From JBBRSC01 sp038245795 (GTDB lineage Bacteria > Actinomycetota > Acidimicrobiia > Acidimicrobiales > Microtrichaceae): a stretch of DNA of 9,080 nucleotides. Location: contig JBBRSC010000131.1 of assembly GCA_038245795.1 (NCBI GenBank), positions 1 through 9,080 on the forward strand, in the 5' to 3' direction. The translations under genes were made by a program, and so were the position numbers. Positions 1 through 6,140 of this stretch are shown here, in pieces (the stretch's first letter is position 1; each line of letters starts with the position of its first letter). The notes beneath the pieces are model-generated. The model searched no databases. It worked only from the letters and a program-made list of their open reading frames with translations, and was not told where the DNA came from.

Positions 1-741
1 AGACCCACCCACAGGCGACGATCCGGCGGCGATCACTCCGGGTGTCGGAGCAGCCGCCGTTGGGACATCCGGTTCGCCCCGCCGGAGTACGTAGACACGA
101 GATCCGTCGTCGACGACCGATGCCAGATTGATGCGGTCGAGGTCGGCATCGGAACTCAGGCCCCCGGCGGCGGCGACGGCGTCGGCGACCCGGCTGCCAG
201 TGGCGAGGTCGACGATGCCGGGACGAACGACCGCGCCAGCGACGTGCACGACCGACCGTGTTGGAGCAGTTGTTGTCGAGCTCGGTGACACCGCAATGGT
301 CGACGAGGCATCCGAGCCGGATACATTGCCGGCCGCGTTGGTCGCACCGGGGGTCGCCGAACTCCCCGACACAGCACGAGGCAGGCTGAGTTCCACAGGC
401 GCTCGCTGCGATGACAGCGCCCACCATCCAACGAACCCCGCGGTGACCACGCCCAGCACCACCAGCGACGACGTCCACCGCACCGAGAGTGAAGGACCAC
501 CCGGGCGTTCGGAACGGAGCCCGCCGAGGATTCTGGCCGCCCGTTCGCGGGGGGAAGCCGGGGGTCGGAGGAACCGATCCATCGGATCGTCCACGGCCAA
601 CGACGACTGCACTGGCGGTGAAGTCGCCGCTAGCGGCGGCGTCATTGCTGCCGCCGCGGGTGGCCGCGGCGTCAGTGGCGGCGCCAGCGTGGGCCGTAGA
701 TGCTTCGGTCGCCGATCAGGCGCCGACTCGAGAGGGTTCAT
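1..741 (-). CDS. comEA: ComEA-like competence protein, SLBB domain, C-terminus cut by window edge
   Basis: ComEA proteins are membrane-anchored DNA receptors that pass transforming DNA to the ComEC channel. The minus frame stays open for 247 codons from ATG 741 to the window edge, so the 3' end is missing. Residues 1-87 are a Pro/Ala-rich, presumably cytoplasmic segment. One membrane helix follows at about 91-107 (SSLVVLGVVTAGFVGWW), then a Ser/Thr/Ala-rich linker to about 164. An SLBB-type domain runs from about 165 to 220: it opens VVHVAGAVVRPGIVDL, continues with RVADAVAAAGG, and ends DGSRVYVLRRGEP. That order and wording are typical of ComEA. The usual C-terminal helix-hairpin-helix should lie just beyond base 1; this is expected, not seen. 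GGAGG at 751-755, 9 bases upstream, supports the start. The N-terminal tail is longer than in textbook ComEA. An internal ATG (codon 54, MDRFLRPP) is an alternative start. It lies 93 bases downstream of the thioredoxin gene on the same strand. Confidence 0.85.
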   Translation of the reverse strand, partial: MNPLESAPDRRPKHLRPTLAPPLTPRPPAAAAMTPPLAATSPPVQSSLAVDDPMDRFLRPPASPRERAARILGGLRSERPGGPSLSVRWTSSLVVLGVVTAGFVGWWALSSQRAPVELSLPRAVSGSSATPGATNAAGNVSGSDASSTIAVSPSSTTTAPTRSVVHVAGAVVRPGIVDLATGSRVADAVAAAGGLSSDADLDRINLASVVDDGSRVYVLRRGEPDVPTAAAPTPGVIAAGSSPVGGS

Positions 742-750
742 GTACGCGGT

Positions 751-755
751 CCTCC
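751..755 (-). promoter_or_regulatory. Ribosome binding site of comEA
   Basis: The minus strand reads GGAGG, followed by 9 bases and then the ATG at 741. This decides the start of a gene whose N-terminal extension is unusually long. Confidence 0.6.
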
Positions 756-791
756 ACCGTCATCAGGACTGGTGGGGGAAGCGGAAGAACT

Positions 792-806
792 CGGCGGAAC
801 CCGCCG
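792..806 (-). terminator. Small GC hairpin between the thioredoxin-like gene and comEA
   Basis: A perfect 6-base-pair inverted repeat, CGGCGG-AAC-CCGCCG, begins 28 bases after the thioredoxin-like stop codon. No T-run follows on the minus strand. It could be a weak or partial terminator, an mRNA-stabilising hairpin, or chance in GC-rich DNA. Confidence 0.25.
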
Positions 807-834
807 GAGGCCAGACGTTACTCGGGGGCCGGAC

Positions 835-1545
835 TCAGTACAGGGCGGTGGTCAGACGGCGACGATAGGCGGCGGTCCGCTCATCATCAGGTCCCATCAG
901 CTCCAACAGATCCAGAAAGCTCTGGCGGTCCTCCGGCGACAATTTCACTGTCGACAGCAGGGCATCGAGTCGGGCCTCGACACCATCGAGTTCGGCGAGA
1001 CCCTGGCGGGCGATCGCCGCGATCCGACGCGTTTCTGCCGACGGCGGAATGCGACCCAAGAGCGCCAACGCCTCATCGGTGCGCCCGTCGATGGCCGCCA
1101 TCTCAGCGACGGCGCAGACCACCGCTTCATCACCAGGGTTCGCCTCCAGCCACGTGCGTAGTTCGGTCTCGTCGGCCCGTTCGAGCATGAGATCCAGCTC
1201 CGAGGGCCCCGGCATGATCCGTTCGATGAACTGGCGGATCTGGAACTCAGGTTGCGCGCCGATGAAGCCGTCGACGATCTTGCGCCCGACCACCGCATAG
1301 ACCGCAGGGATCGATTGGATCTGGAACGTCTGGCTCGATCGGGGATTTTCGTCGACGTTGATCTTGACCAGCTCGACCGCACCGTCGGTCCCGGCGACAA
1401 TCGACTCAATGATCGGACCGAGTGTGCGGCACGGCCCGCACCACGGCGCCCACAGATCCACAATGATCGGCACGGTCTCGGAACGGTCCAGTACGTCTTC
1501 GGCAAACGACGCATCGGTCACGTTCTTGACGACGAGGTCAGCCAT
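835..1545 (-). CDS. Thioredoxin-domain/TPR co-chaperone-like protein (CnoX/YbbN type)
   Basis: This 236-residue protein has an N-terminal thioredoxin fold (about 1-110). The active site is WAPWCGPC (W32-C39, redox pair C36/C39) and the cis-proline is P80 in IQSIPAV. After about residue 112 it continues into a helical region, roughly 115-230, resembling the TPR-like tail of CnoX/YbbN. Recognisable pieces are DETELRTWLEANPGDEAVV, GRTDEALALLGRIP and SPEDRQSFLDLLELMG. In CnoX proteins this region helps bind chaperone clients, and the thioredoxin domain guards cysteines from over-oxidation. Unlike E. coli CnoX, which lacks an active CxxC, this one keeps full CGPC and is probably redox active. AGGAG at 1553-1557, 7 bases upstream, supports the ATG. 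There is no signal peptide, so it should be cytoplasmic. It is the first gene of a minus-strand pair with comEA and diverges from the kinase gene. Confidence 0.9.
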   Translation of the reverse strand: MADLVVKNVTDASFAEDVLDRSETVPIIVDLWAPWCGPCRTLGPIIESIVAGTDGAVELVKINVDENPRSSQTFQIQSIPAVYAVVGRKIVDGFIGAQPEFQIRQFIERIMPGPSELDLMLERADETELRTWLEANPGDEAVVCAVAEMAAIDGRTDEALALLGRIPPSAETRRIAAIARQGLAELDGVEARLDALLSTVKLSPEDRQSFLDLLELMGPDDERTAAYRRRLTTALY

Positions 1546-1674
1546 GGCGGGTCTCCTGTGGACGGGGGTTCACGACCGCTTCACGGTAGGCGAGACGGGG
1601 GCGCCCCGGGAACGGGGGCTCGCTCGCATGGTGCATCGACGGGTAGCTTCCTCTCTTGACCGCAGGAGGACAGC
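1546..1674. promoter_or_regulatory. Divergent intergenic region with palindrome and repeated ACGGGGG
   Basis: This 129-base spacer separates the minus-strand thioredoxin-like gene from the plus-strand kinase gene, so promoters for both should lie here. It contains a perfect 10-base palindrome, GGGGCGCCCC (1598-1607), and three direct copies of ACGGGGG at 1562-1568, 1595-1601 and 1612-1618. Possible -10 hexamers of TAnnnT form are TAGCTT (1644-1649, plus) and TACCGT (1588-1583, minus), but I see no convincing -35 boxes. AGGAG (1553-1557, minus) and AGGAGG (1664-1669, plus) are the ribosome sites of the two genes. Confidence 0.5.
1664..1669 (+). promoter_or_regulatory. Ribosome binding site of the APH-like kinase gene
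   Basis: AGGAGG lies 5 bases before a GTG codon at 1675. It is the reason for choosing GTG as the start. Confidence 0.7.
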
Positions 1675-2733
1675 GTGGGGGAATCGACCATCGAGGGCAT
1701 TGACACAGAACTCGTCACGTCCTGGTACCTGGAGAACATCCGCCCCACCGCCGCGCCCCTCGAGTTCTCCCTCATCGCCGGCGGTCATTCCAACCTCACC
1801 TTCGGGGTCATCGACGCCGACGGTCGCCACACCGTGCTCCGTCGCCCCCCGTTGGGCCAGGTTCTCGCCACCGCCCACGACATGGCCCGCGAACATCGGA
1901 TCATCTCCGCCTTGCAATCGACGGAGGTCCCCGTCGCGCCAGCGCTGGGGTTCTGCGACGACCTCGCCGTCAACGGCGCGCCCTTCTACGTCATGGACTT
2001 CGTGGACGGCACCGTCGTCCGCGATCTGCCGACCGCGCAACAACTCGATGTTGCCGTACGTCGCCGAGCCGCCGAGTCCATCGTCGATGTGCTGGCCGCC
2101 ATCCATGCTGTCGACATCGACTCGGTCGGCCTCAGTGACCTCGGACGCCATGACGGCTACATCGAACGTCAGCTCAAACGCTGGTATTCGCAGTACCAAC
2201 GGTCCAAGGAACACGCTCCGGGAATGGACTTTCCGGCGGTGGATCGGGTCTTCGAGGCGTTGAGCGCGCAGATCCCGCCGCAGCAGGCCGTCGCCATCGT
2301 CCACGGCGACTATCGCCTCGACAACTGCATGTTGGACGACGCTGGCAACATCTGCGCCGTGTTGGATTGGGAGATCTGCACCCTCGGCGACCCGCTCGCC
2401 GACGTCGGTTTGCTGTGCGTGTATTGGACCGATCCCGATGTTCCATCGGCGCTCCCCCAGGCCTCGCCGACAGCGTTGGAGGGCTTCCTTCGACGTGCCG
2501 AGGTACTGGAGCGGTACGGGAAAGCCTCGGGGCTGGACCTGACCGCCATCGACTTCTACATTGCGTTCGGGTACTGGAAGCTGACCTGCATCATTGCCGG
2601 GGTCTATGCCCGTTACGCCGGCGGCGCCATGGGCGCCGACGTTGATCAGCGTCAGGTGCAGGGCTTCGCAGATATGGTCGAATCCCTCGCCGCGTCGGCC
2701 GAGGACGCCACCACCGGTATCGTCGATCGCTGA
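1675..2733 (+). CDS. APH-family phosphotransferase (aminoglycoside-phosphotransferase-like kinase)
   Basis: This 352-residue cytoplasmic kinase-fold protein belongs to the broad APH/ACAD10-like group, whose members phosphorylate small molecules; the substrate here is unknown. Motifs appear in the expected order. The nucleotide-loop-like segment is IAGGHSNLTFGV (35-45). VLRRPP (54-59) has arginine where protein kinases have the beta-3 lysine, a form I recall as usual in this group. AREHRIISAL carries a probable helix-C glutamate, E73. A hinge-like YVMDFVDG lies at 105-112. The catalytic loop is HGDYRLDN, with D212 as likely base and N217 a metal ligand. VLDWE supplies D231, the DFG-aspartate equivalent, followed by LGDPLADVG. 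Relatives are often found with acyl-CoA dehydrogenases, but none is visible here. There is no reason to call it antibiotic resistance. Its TGA overlaps the ATG of the PAC2 gene by one base. Confidence 0.9.
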   Translation: MGESTIEGIDTELVTSWYLENIRPTAAPLEFSLIAGGHSNLTFGVIDADGRHTVLRRPPLGQVLATAHDMAREHRIISALQSTEVPVAPALGFCDDLAVNGAPFYVMDFVDGTVVRDLPTAQQLDVAVRRRAAESIVDVLAAIHAVDIDSVGLSDLGRHDGYIERQLKRWYSQYQRSKEHAPGMDFPAVDRVFEALSAQIPPQQAVAIVHGDYRLDNCMLDDAGNICAVLDWEICTLGDPLADVGLLCVYWTDPDVPSALPQASPTALEGFLRRAEVLERYGKASGLDLTAIDFYIAFGYWKLTCIIAGVYARYAGGAMGADVDQRQVQGFADMVESLAASAEDATTGIVDR

Positions 2734-3608
2734 TGTCTGAACTCGTTGATCTCTTTGATCACCCCCCGTTGCACGAACCAGTACTGATTCTCGGCCTTCC
2801 AGGATGGATCGACGCCGGCAATTCGGCCGCCAATGCCGTTGGTTCGCTCCTGTCCGACGATGATTCTGAGCTGATCGCCAACTTCGATACCGACGTGTTG
2901 CTGGACTACCGCGCGCGCCGTCCCATCATGAGCCTGGACGAGGGGTTCATCACGGAGCTGTCGTGGCCCGCGATTGAGTTGCGCGCCCGGATCGACGAGC
3001 AGGGCCGCCACGTACTGATACTGAGTGGGGCTGAACCCGACCATGCCTGGGGAGCGTTCGCGTCGACGGTGGTCGACACCGCGCTCGACCTCGGGGTGCG
3101 GATGGTTGTCGGCCTCGGCGCTTATCCCGCGCCGGTGCCCCATACGCGCGAGACGAACCTGGCCATGACCAGCCCGAGTCGTGAATTACTGGACTCCTTC
3201 ACTGGCTTCGTGCGGGGCAGCGTCGAGGTGCCCGGCGGTATCCAGACCGCGATCGAAGTGGCCGCCCACGAAGCGGGCATACCCTCGCTCGGGCTCTGGG
3301 CGCAGGTGCCCCACTACATCTCCGGACTGTCTTTTCAGCCCGGCTCGATGGCGCTGATCGATGGTCTTCAGCGCGTCGCTGGACTGAACTTCAGTACCAC
3401 CGCGTTGGCGTTGGAGGCCGAAGCCACGAACCACCAGATCAACGAATTGGTCGAGAGCAACAGCCAGCACCAGGCAATGGTTCGCCAGCTCGAAGAGATC
3501 TGGGATTCGAGTGATCTCCGCACCGGTCTGGGACCGTTGCCGACCGGCGACGAACTGGCCGACGAACTCCAGGCGTTCCTGAGGGATCAGGGCCCCGACG
3601 CCAACTAA
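2733..3608 (+). CDS. PAC2-family protein
   Basis: The 291-residue protein matches the PAC2 (proteasome assembly chaperone 2) superfamily. The N-terminal EPVLILGLPGWIDAGNSA (15-32) is the family opening. It is followed by VLILSGAEPDHAW (94-106), MVVGLGAYPAPVPHTR (124-139) and GLWAQVPHYISG (187-198). The C-terminal part, about 225-260, is helical and probably coiled-coil (LEAEATNHQINELVE). The tail has PLPTGDELADELQAFL. In eukaryotes and archaea PAC2 relatives assist proteasome assembly; in actinobacteria the role is poorly defined. No proteasome gene (prcBA, mpa, pup) is in this window, so a proteasome link is only a family-level possibility. The ATG sits inside TGATG with the upstream stop, and no clear independent ribosome site is visible, implying translational coupling. 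It ends with TAA, 41 bases from a convergent gene. Confidence 0.88.
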   Translation: MSELVDLFDHPPLHEPVLILGLPGWIDAGNSAANAVGSLLSDDDSELIANFDTDVLLDYRARRPIMSLDEGFITELSWPAIELRARIDEQGRHVLILSGAEPDHAWGAFASTVVDTALDLGVRMVVGLGAYPAPVPHTRETNLAMTSPSRELLDSFTGFVRGSVEVPGGIQTAIEVAAHEAGIPSLGLWAQVPHYISGLSFQPGSMALIDGLQRVAGLNFSTTALALEAEATNHQINELVESNSQHQAMVRQLEEIWDSSDLRTGLGPLPTGDELADELQAFLRDQGPDAN

Positions 3609-3649
3609 CTCAGGCAAACCCTCGTTCTGGAGATTTCAGCGTCCCTGGG

Positions 3650-5452
3650 TCATTTCAGCGGGACATAGTCAGTGGGCAACGCAGCCTCCGGCGGCGGGGT
3701 CGGCCAGATCGTGACCGAGGTCGACGGATCGAACAGCGCGGGCTCGCCGGTGGGCCATTGGCCGGGCAGATAGCGCTTGCCCTTGTTGGCGTACTGGAAC
3801 ATGCCGGTCCCGGCCCGGTCGAGCTCGTCCTGGCCAGTTGCCGTCGGGTCCCACCAGACCTCAACCTGATCGTCCAATGCCGTGAAGTCGGCATCGGTGA
3901 AGAACCCACGGTTGCCATACGACACCTGCGGCGTGATCGGCGTGGACGGAATGACCGGCGCAACGAACAACGTCTTCTGCAGATTCTCAGCGGTGAGCGC
4001 TGGCCCGACACCCTGCAGGGGGCTGTACAGGAACTGCAGATTCGGAACCAGAATCCCCAGGGTCTGATCCGCGGGGGCACGTGTGCCGTAGAACCACTTG
4101 TACAGGTACGCCGCACCAGCAGTGTCGGGATTGACCCGGCTGAAGAGGTTCGAGACCCCGAAGGCGTGCGCCCACTGCTTCTGGTCGTATGTCCGACTGA
4201 ACGCTGTGGTGTCGACCAACACCGTTCCGGTGATGATCCACTCAGGGAAATACTGCTGCTCGGTGGCGATCTTGGTGAGCGTCTGGGGGGCGAGCGGATC
4301 GCCCGAGAACACGACCGAGGTCACACCCGAATCCTTGAGGCGGGTGATGATGTCCCGACCTGTCGTCGCCAGGTCAGTGGGCAACTTGTAGGTCTCGACT
4401 TTGCCGGTGATCGTGGTTCCGTATTTGGCGAGCTCGGACACGAACTGGTCCTCAAGCTTCTGGCTGGCGTCGGATCCTTCGACGTGGATGTAGCCGAACG
4501 TCCGCTCCTTCGTCTTCAGCGACGCATCCCCGGCGTACTGGGCGAGTCCCCCTTGGAGCCGCTTGCCGATGTATTCGGCGGCCATCTGTTGGTTCTGCTG
4601 CGGGTTCTTCTGGATGTCCCAGACGTAGGGCGCCCGATCGATGTAGAAGGAGCTCGGTTGGCCGGGCGTGCAGCTCACACACATCACCTTCTTGGCGGCG
4701 AGGGTGTCCGCGAAGGCACTCGTCAGGAGCGGTCCACCCAGGACCATGAACGGGTCCTTGGCTGCAATGGTCTCGGCGTCGAACGTGGCCGCCGCCGGAT
4801 CGAGGATGTTGCCGGTGGCGTCGTAGCGTTCCAGAACGACCTTGCGGCCGTAGAGCTCGTAGTACTTGGCGAACATCTCGTTGAACTTCTGGTACGTCTC
4901 GAACACCTGATCCCTGGTGTCGTCGCTGCCGATCTGGCGATAGACCGCCGAGAGCACCGGATCGTTCTGTTGGGACAGATAGACGCTGACCTTGATGGTG
5001 TCCTTCGTGACACCAGTGGCAGTGGCGCCGACGTTGTCGCCGGTGAATGGCGCGAAGCACGGCTGTTGTGGGAACAAGGGGAGCGCCAGGCGGCCACGGG
5101 AGGTGTCGCAGCGGGCACCCCACTCGATCGAATCTGCGGTGCCGTCCTTTTTTGCCCGGTCGTAGACGACGACACCTGGCGGGTACTCGATGTCGGCGTA
5201 GGTCGCGGCGCCAACTCCCTCTGGGACCACCAGCGTGGTCGGCGGAGCAGACTTCGTATCGTCACCGCTGCGAGTGACGACGATGATGGCCACAACGATC
5301 GCCGCCACACCCACCAAAAGGACAGGCAGGGCCTTCTTCACCGTCGACGACTTGGAGCCGCCGTCAGCGGAACCCGATCGCCGGATACCCGATGGCTTGT
5401 TCCCCGAACCCTGCGAATCTGAACTCTGTGAGCCTGACGGTTGCACAGCCAC
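3650..5452 (-). CDS. Membrane-anchored ABC-transporter substrate-binding protein, type-1 periplasmic fold
   Basis: This 600-residue protein has a Ser/Gly-rich cytoplasmic N-terminus (1-40) and one 20-residue hydrophobic helix (41-60, ALPVLLVGVAAIVVAIIVVT). The long extracytoplasmic part resembles Leu/Ile/Val-type binding proteins. Supporting segments are TKDTIKVSVYLSQQ at 149-162 (first strand after the anchor), FETYQKFNEMFAKYYELYGRKVVLERYDA (two pieces within 184-211), DPFMVLGGPLLTSAFAD, and RLKDSGVTSVVFSGDPLAPQTLTKIA. No lipobox cysteine follows the helix, so it is probably a membrane-anchored receptor, not a lipoprotein. It is longer than the roughly 350-450 residues usual for the family: there is an extra segment at about 70-145 with C115 and C132, and a long C-terminal part rich in Trp/Pro/Tyr. 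C258 and C261 (VMCVSCTPG) form a close pair. The GTG start at 5452 has a weak G-rich upstream region, and GTG 5446 is equally possible. It is the last gene of the minus-strand transporter block. Confidence 0.85.
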   Translation of the reverse strand: MAVQPSGSQSSDSQGSGNKPSGIRRSGSADGGSKSSTVKKALPVLLVGVAAIVVAIIVVTRSGDDTKSAPPTTLVVPEGVGAATYADIEYPPGVVVYDRAKKDGTADSIEWGARCDTSRGRLALPLFPQQPCFAPFTGDNVGATATGVTKDTIKVSVYLSQQNDPVLSAVYRQIGSDDTRDQVFETYQKFNEMFAKYYELYGRKVVLERYDATGNILDPAAATFDAETIAAKDPFMVLGGPLLTSAFADTLAAKKVMCVSCTPGQPSSFYIDRAPYVWDIQKNPQQNQQMAAEYIGKRLQGGLAQYAGDASLKTKERTFGYIHVEGSDASQKLEDQFVSELAKYGTTITGKVETYKLPTDLATTGRDIITRLKDSGVTSVVFSGDPLAPQTLTKIATEQQYFPEWIITGTVLVDTTAFSRTYDQKQWAHAFGVSNLFSRVNPDTAGAAYLYKWFYGTRAPADQTLGILVPNLQFLYSPLQGVGPALTAENLQKTLFVAPVIPSTPITPQVSYGNRGFFTDADFTALDDQVEVWWDPTATGQDELDRAGTGMFQYANKGKRYLPGQWPTGEPALFDPSTSVTIWPTPPPEAALPTDYVPLK

Positions 5453-5616
5453 CCCCCGATGGTCGACGAAGACCGAACCCTAGGTGCTGGGGTGTTCGGG
5501 GTGACGTGATTCAAGGCGAGATGGATGCCTGGACGCCGGCGGAGCCGTCTCACAGACGGTGGGCGACACGCGTCCGGTGTGATGATGCCGCGGTTGGTTC
5601 TCCCGCCGAGCGCGAC
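5453..5616. other. Spacer between the VOC gene and the binding-protein gene, with a hairpin
   Basis: These 164 bases hold no gene I can support. A perfect inverted repeat, CCGTCT-CAC-AGACGG (5545-5559), is the only clear structure. It starts 58 bases past the VOC stop, and no T-run follows on the minus strand. TTGAAT (minus, about 5516-5511) could be a -35 box for the binding-protein gene, but no well-spaced -10 follows. The gap is long enough for the binding-protein gene to have its own promoter. Confidence 0.35.
5545..5559 (-). terminator. Short perfect hairpin downstream of the VOC gene
   Basis: Six paired bases (CCGTCT/AGACGG) flank a 3-base loop. It may weaken read-through between the VOC and binding-protein genes or simply be an mRNA stem. 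No uridine tract supports classical Rho-independent termination. Confidence 0.25.
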
Positions 5617-6087
5617 TCACGCCGCCGGGTAGCGCGCCGCGCGAGTTCCTGGCGGATTCGACACACCGGGAGCTGCGTCAGGGTTCGCCACCAACACCTC
5701 GCCTTCGAGGCCGTCGGGGTCGCGGAAGAACAGGCTGAGCACGGAACCGAAATCGGTCACGAAGTCATCGCAGGCCCCCGCCGCCATCAATCGAGCCCGG
5801 ATGATCTCGAAGTCGTCGATGGAACCGGTACGAAGGCCAATATGGTCGAGTCGACCTCGGCCGAACATCGGCCCCTGGCGGTCGGCTTCGGTGTTTCCCT
5901 CGATACTGAAGACGTTCAGCTCCGCCAGTTCGCCGATGTGGATGACCGTCAGACGCGGGCCGGTGCCATCGGGGAACTCGTCGCCATCGCGCACCACTTC
6001 CGCATCAAACATCTCGGTGTAGAACGCGACAAGGCGATCGATGTCGTTGGTGATCGTTGCGACGTGGTGGAAGCCGTTCAGCAGCAT
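5617..6087 (-). CDS. VOC-family protein (glyoxalase/dioxygenase-like fold)
   Basis: This 156-residue protein has two beta-alpha-beta-beta-beta halves of the vicinal oxygen chelate fold. The first begins FHHVATITNDIDRLVAFYTEMF (two parts within 6-27), with H7 or H8 as the first likely metal ligand. The second begins RLDHIGLRT, with H82 as the next. The closing strand is RDPDGLEGEVLVA (122-134), with E128 or E130 as the likely last ligand. The family includes glyoxalases, extradiol dioxygenases, epimerases and resistance proteins, and the sequence does not say which this is. The last 20 residues are a Pro/Ala-rich tail. ATG at 6087 has AGGGGT at 6100-6095, 7 bases upstream. It starts 53 bases after the transporter stop on the same strand, so it is probably co-transcribed with it. 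It may act on the transported compound, but that is inference from position only. Confidence 0.88.
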   Translation of the reverse strand: MLLNGFHHVATITNDIDRLVAFYTEMFDAEVVRDGDEFPDGTGPRLTVIHIGELAELNVFSIEGNTEADRQGPMFGRGRLDHIGLRTGSIDDFEIIRARLMAAGACDDFVTDFGSVLSLFFRDPDGLEGEVLVANPDAAPGVSNPPGTRAARYPAA

Positions 6088-6094
6088 CCTGGTG

Positions 6095-6100
6095 ACCCCT
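6095..6100 (-). promoter_or_regulatory. Ribosome binding site of the VOC gene
   Basis: The minus strand reads AGGGGT, 7 bases before the ATG at 6087. It is purine-rich and well placed, though less perfect than the GGAGG sites elsewhere in the window. Confidence 0.45.
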
Positions 6101-6140
6101 TCTCATTCGCAGAGAAAAAGCCAGACTCTAGAACCCAGGA

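Noticed and set aside
128..868. Plus-strand 246-codon open frame
   Set aside because: It lies opposite comEA, whose minus frame gives a membrane helix and a clear SLBB domain. The plus translation is low-complexity Arg/Ser/Ala/Thr and matches nothing I recognise.
1675..2733. Aminoglycoside resistance gene
   Set aside because: The fold is shared with aminoglycoside phosphotransferases, but the sequence style (VLRRPP, LGDPLADVG) fits the broad metabolic APH-like group, and no resistance context is present.
3609..3660. Possible bidirectional terminator between the convergent PAC2 and binding-protein genes
   Set aside because: I could find no stem-loop. The only feature is a 9-base direct repeat ATTTCAGCG (3633-3641 and 3652-3660), partly inside the coding end, which is probably chance.
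3758..5422. Plus-strand 554-codon open frame
   Set aside because: It is antisense to the binding-protein gene. Long antisense frames are expected in GC-rich DNA. The translation is Arg/Gly/Val-rich with no domain, and no good ribosome site was noticed.
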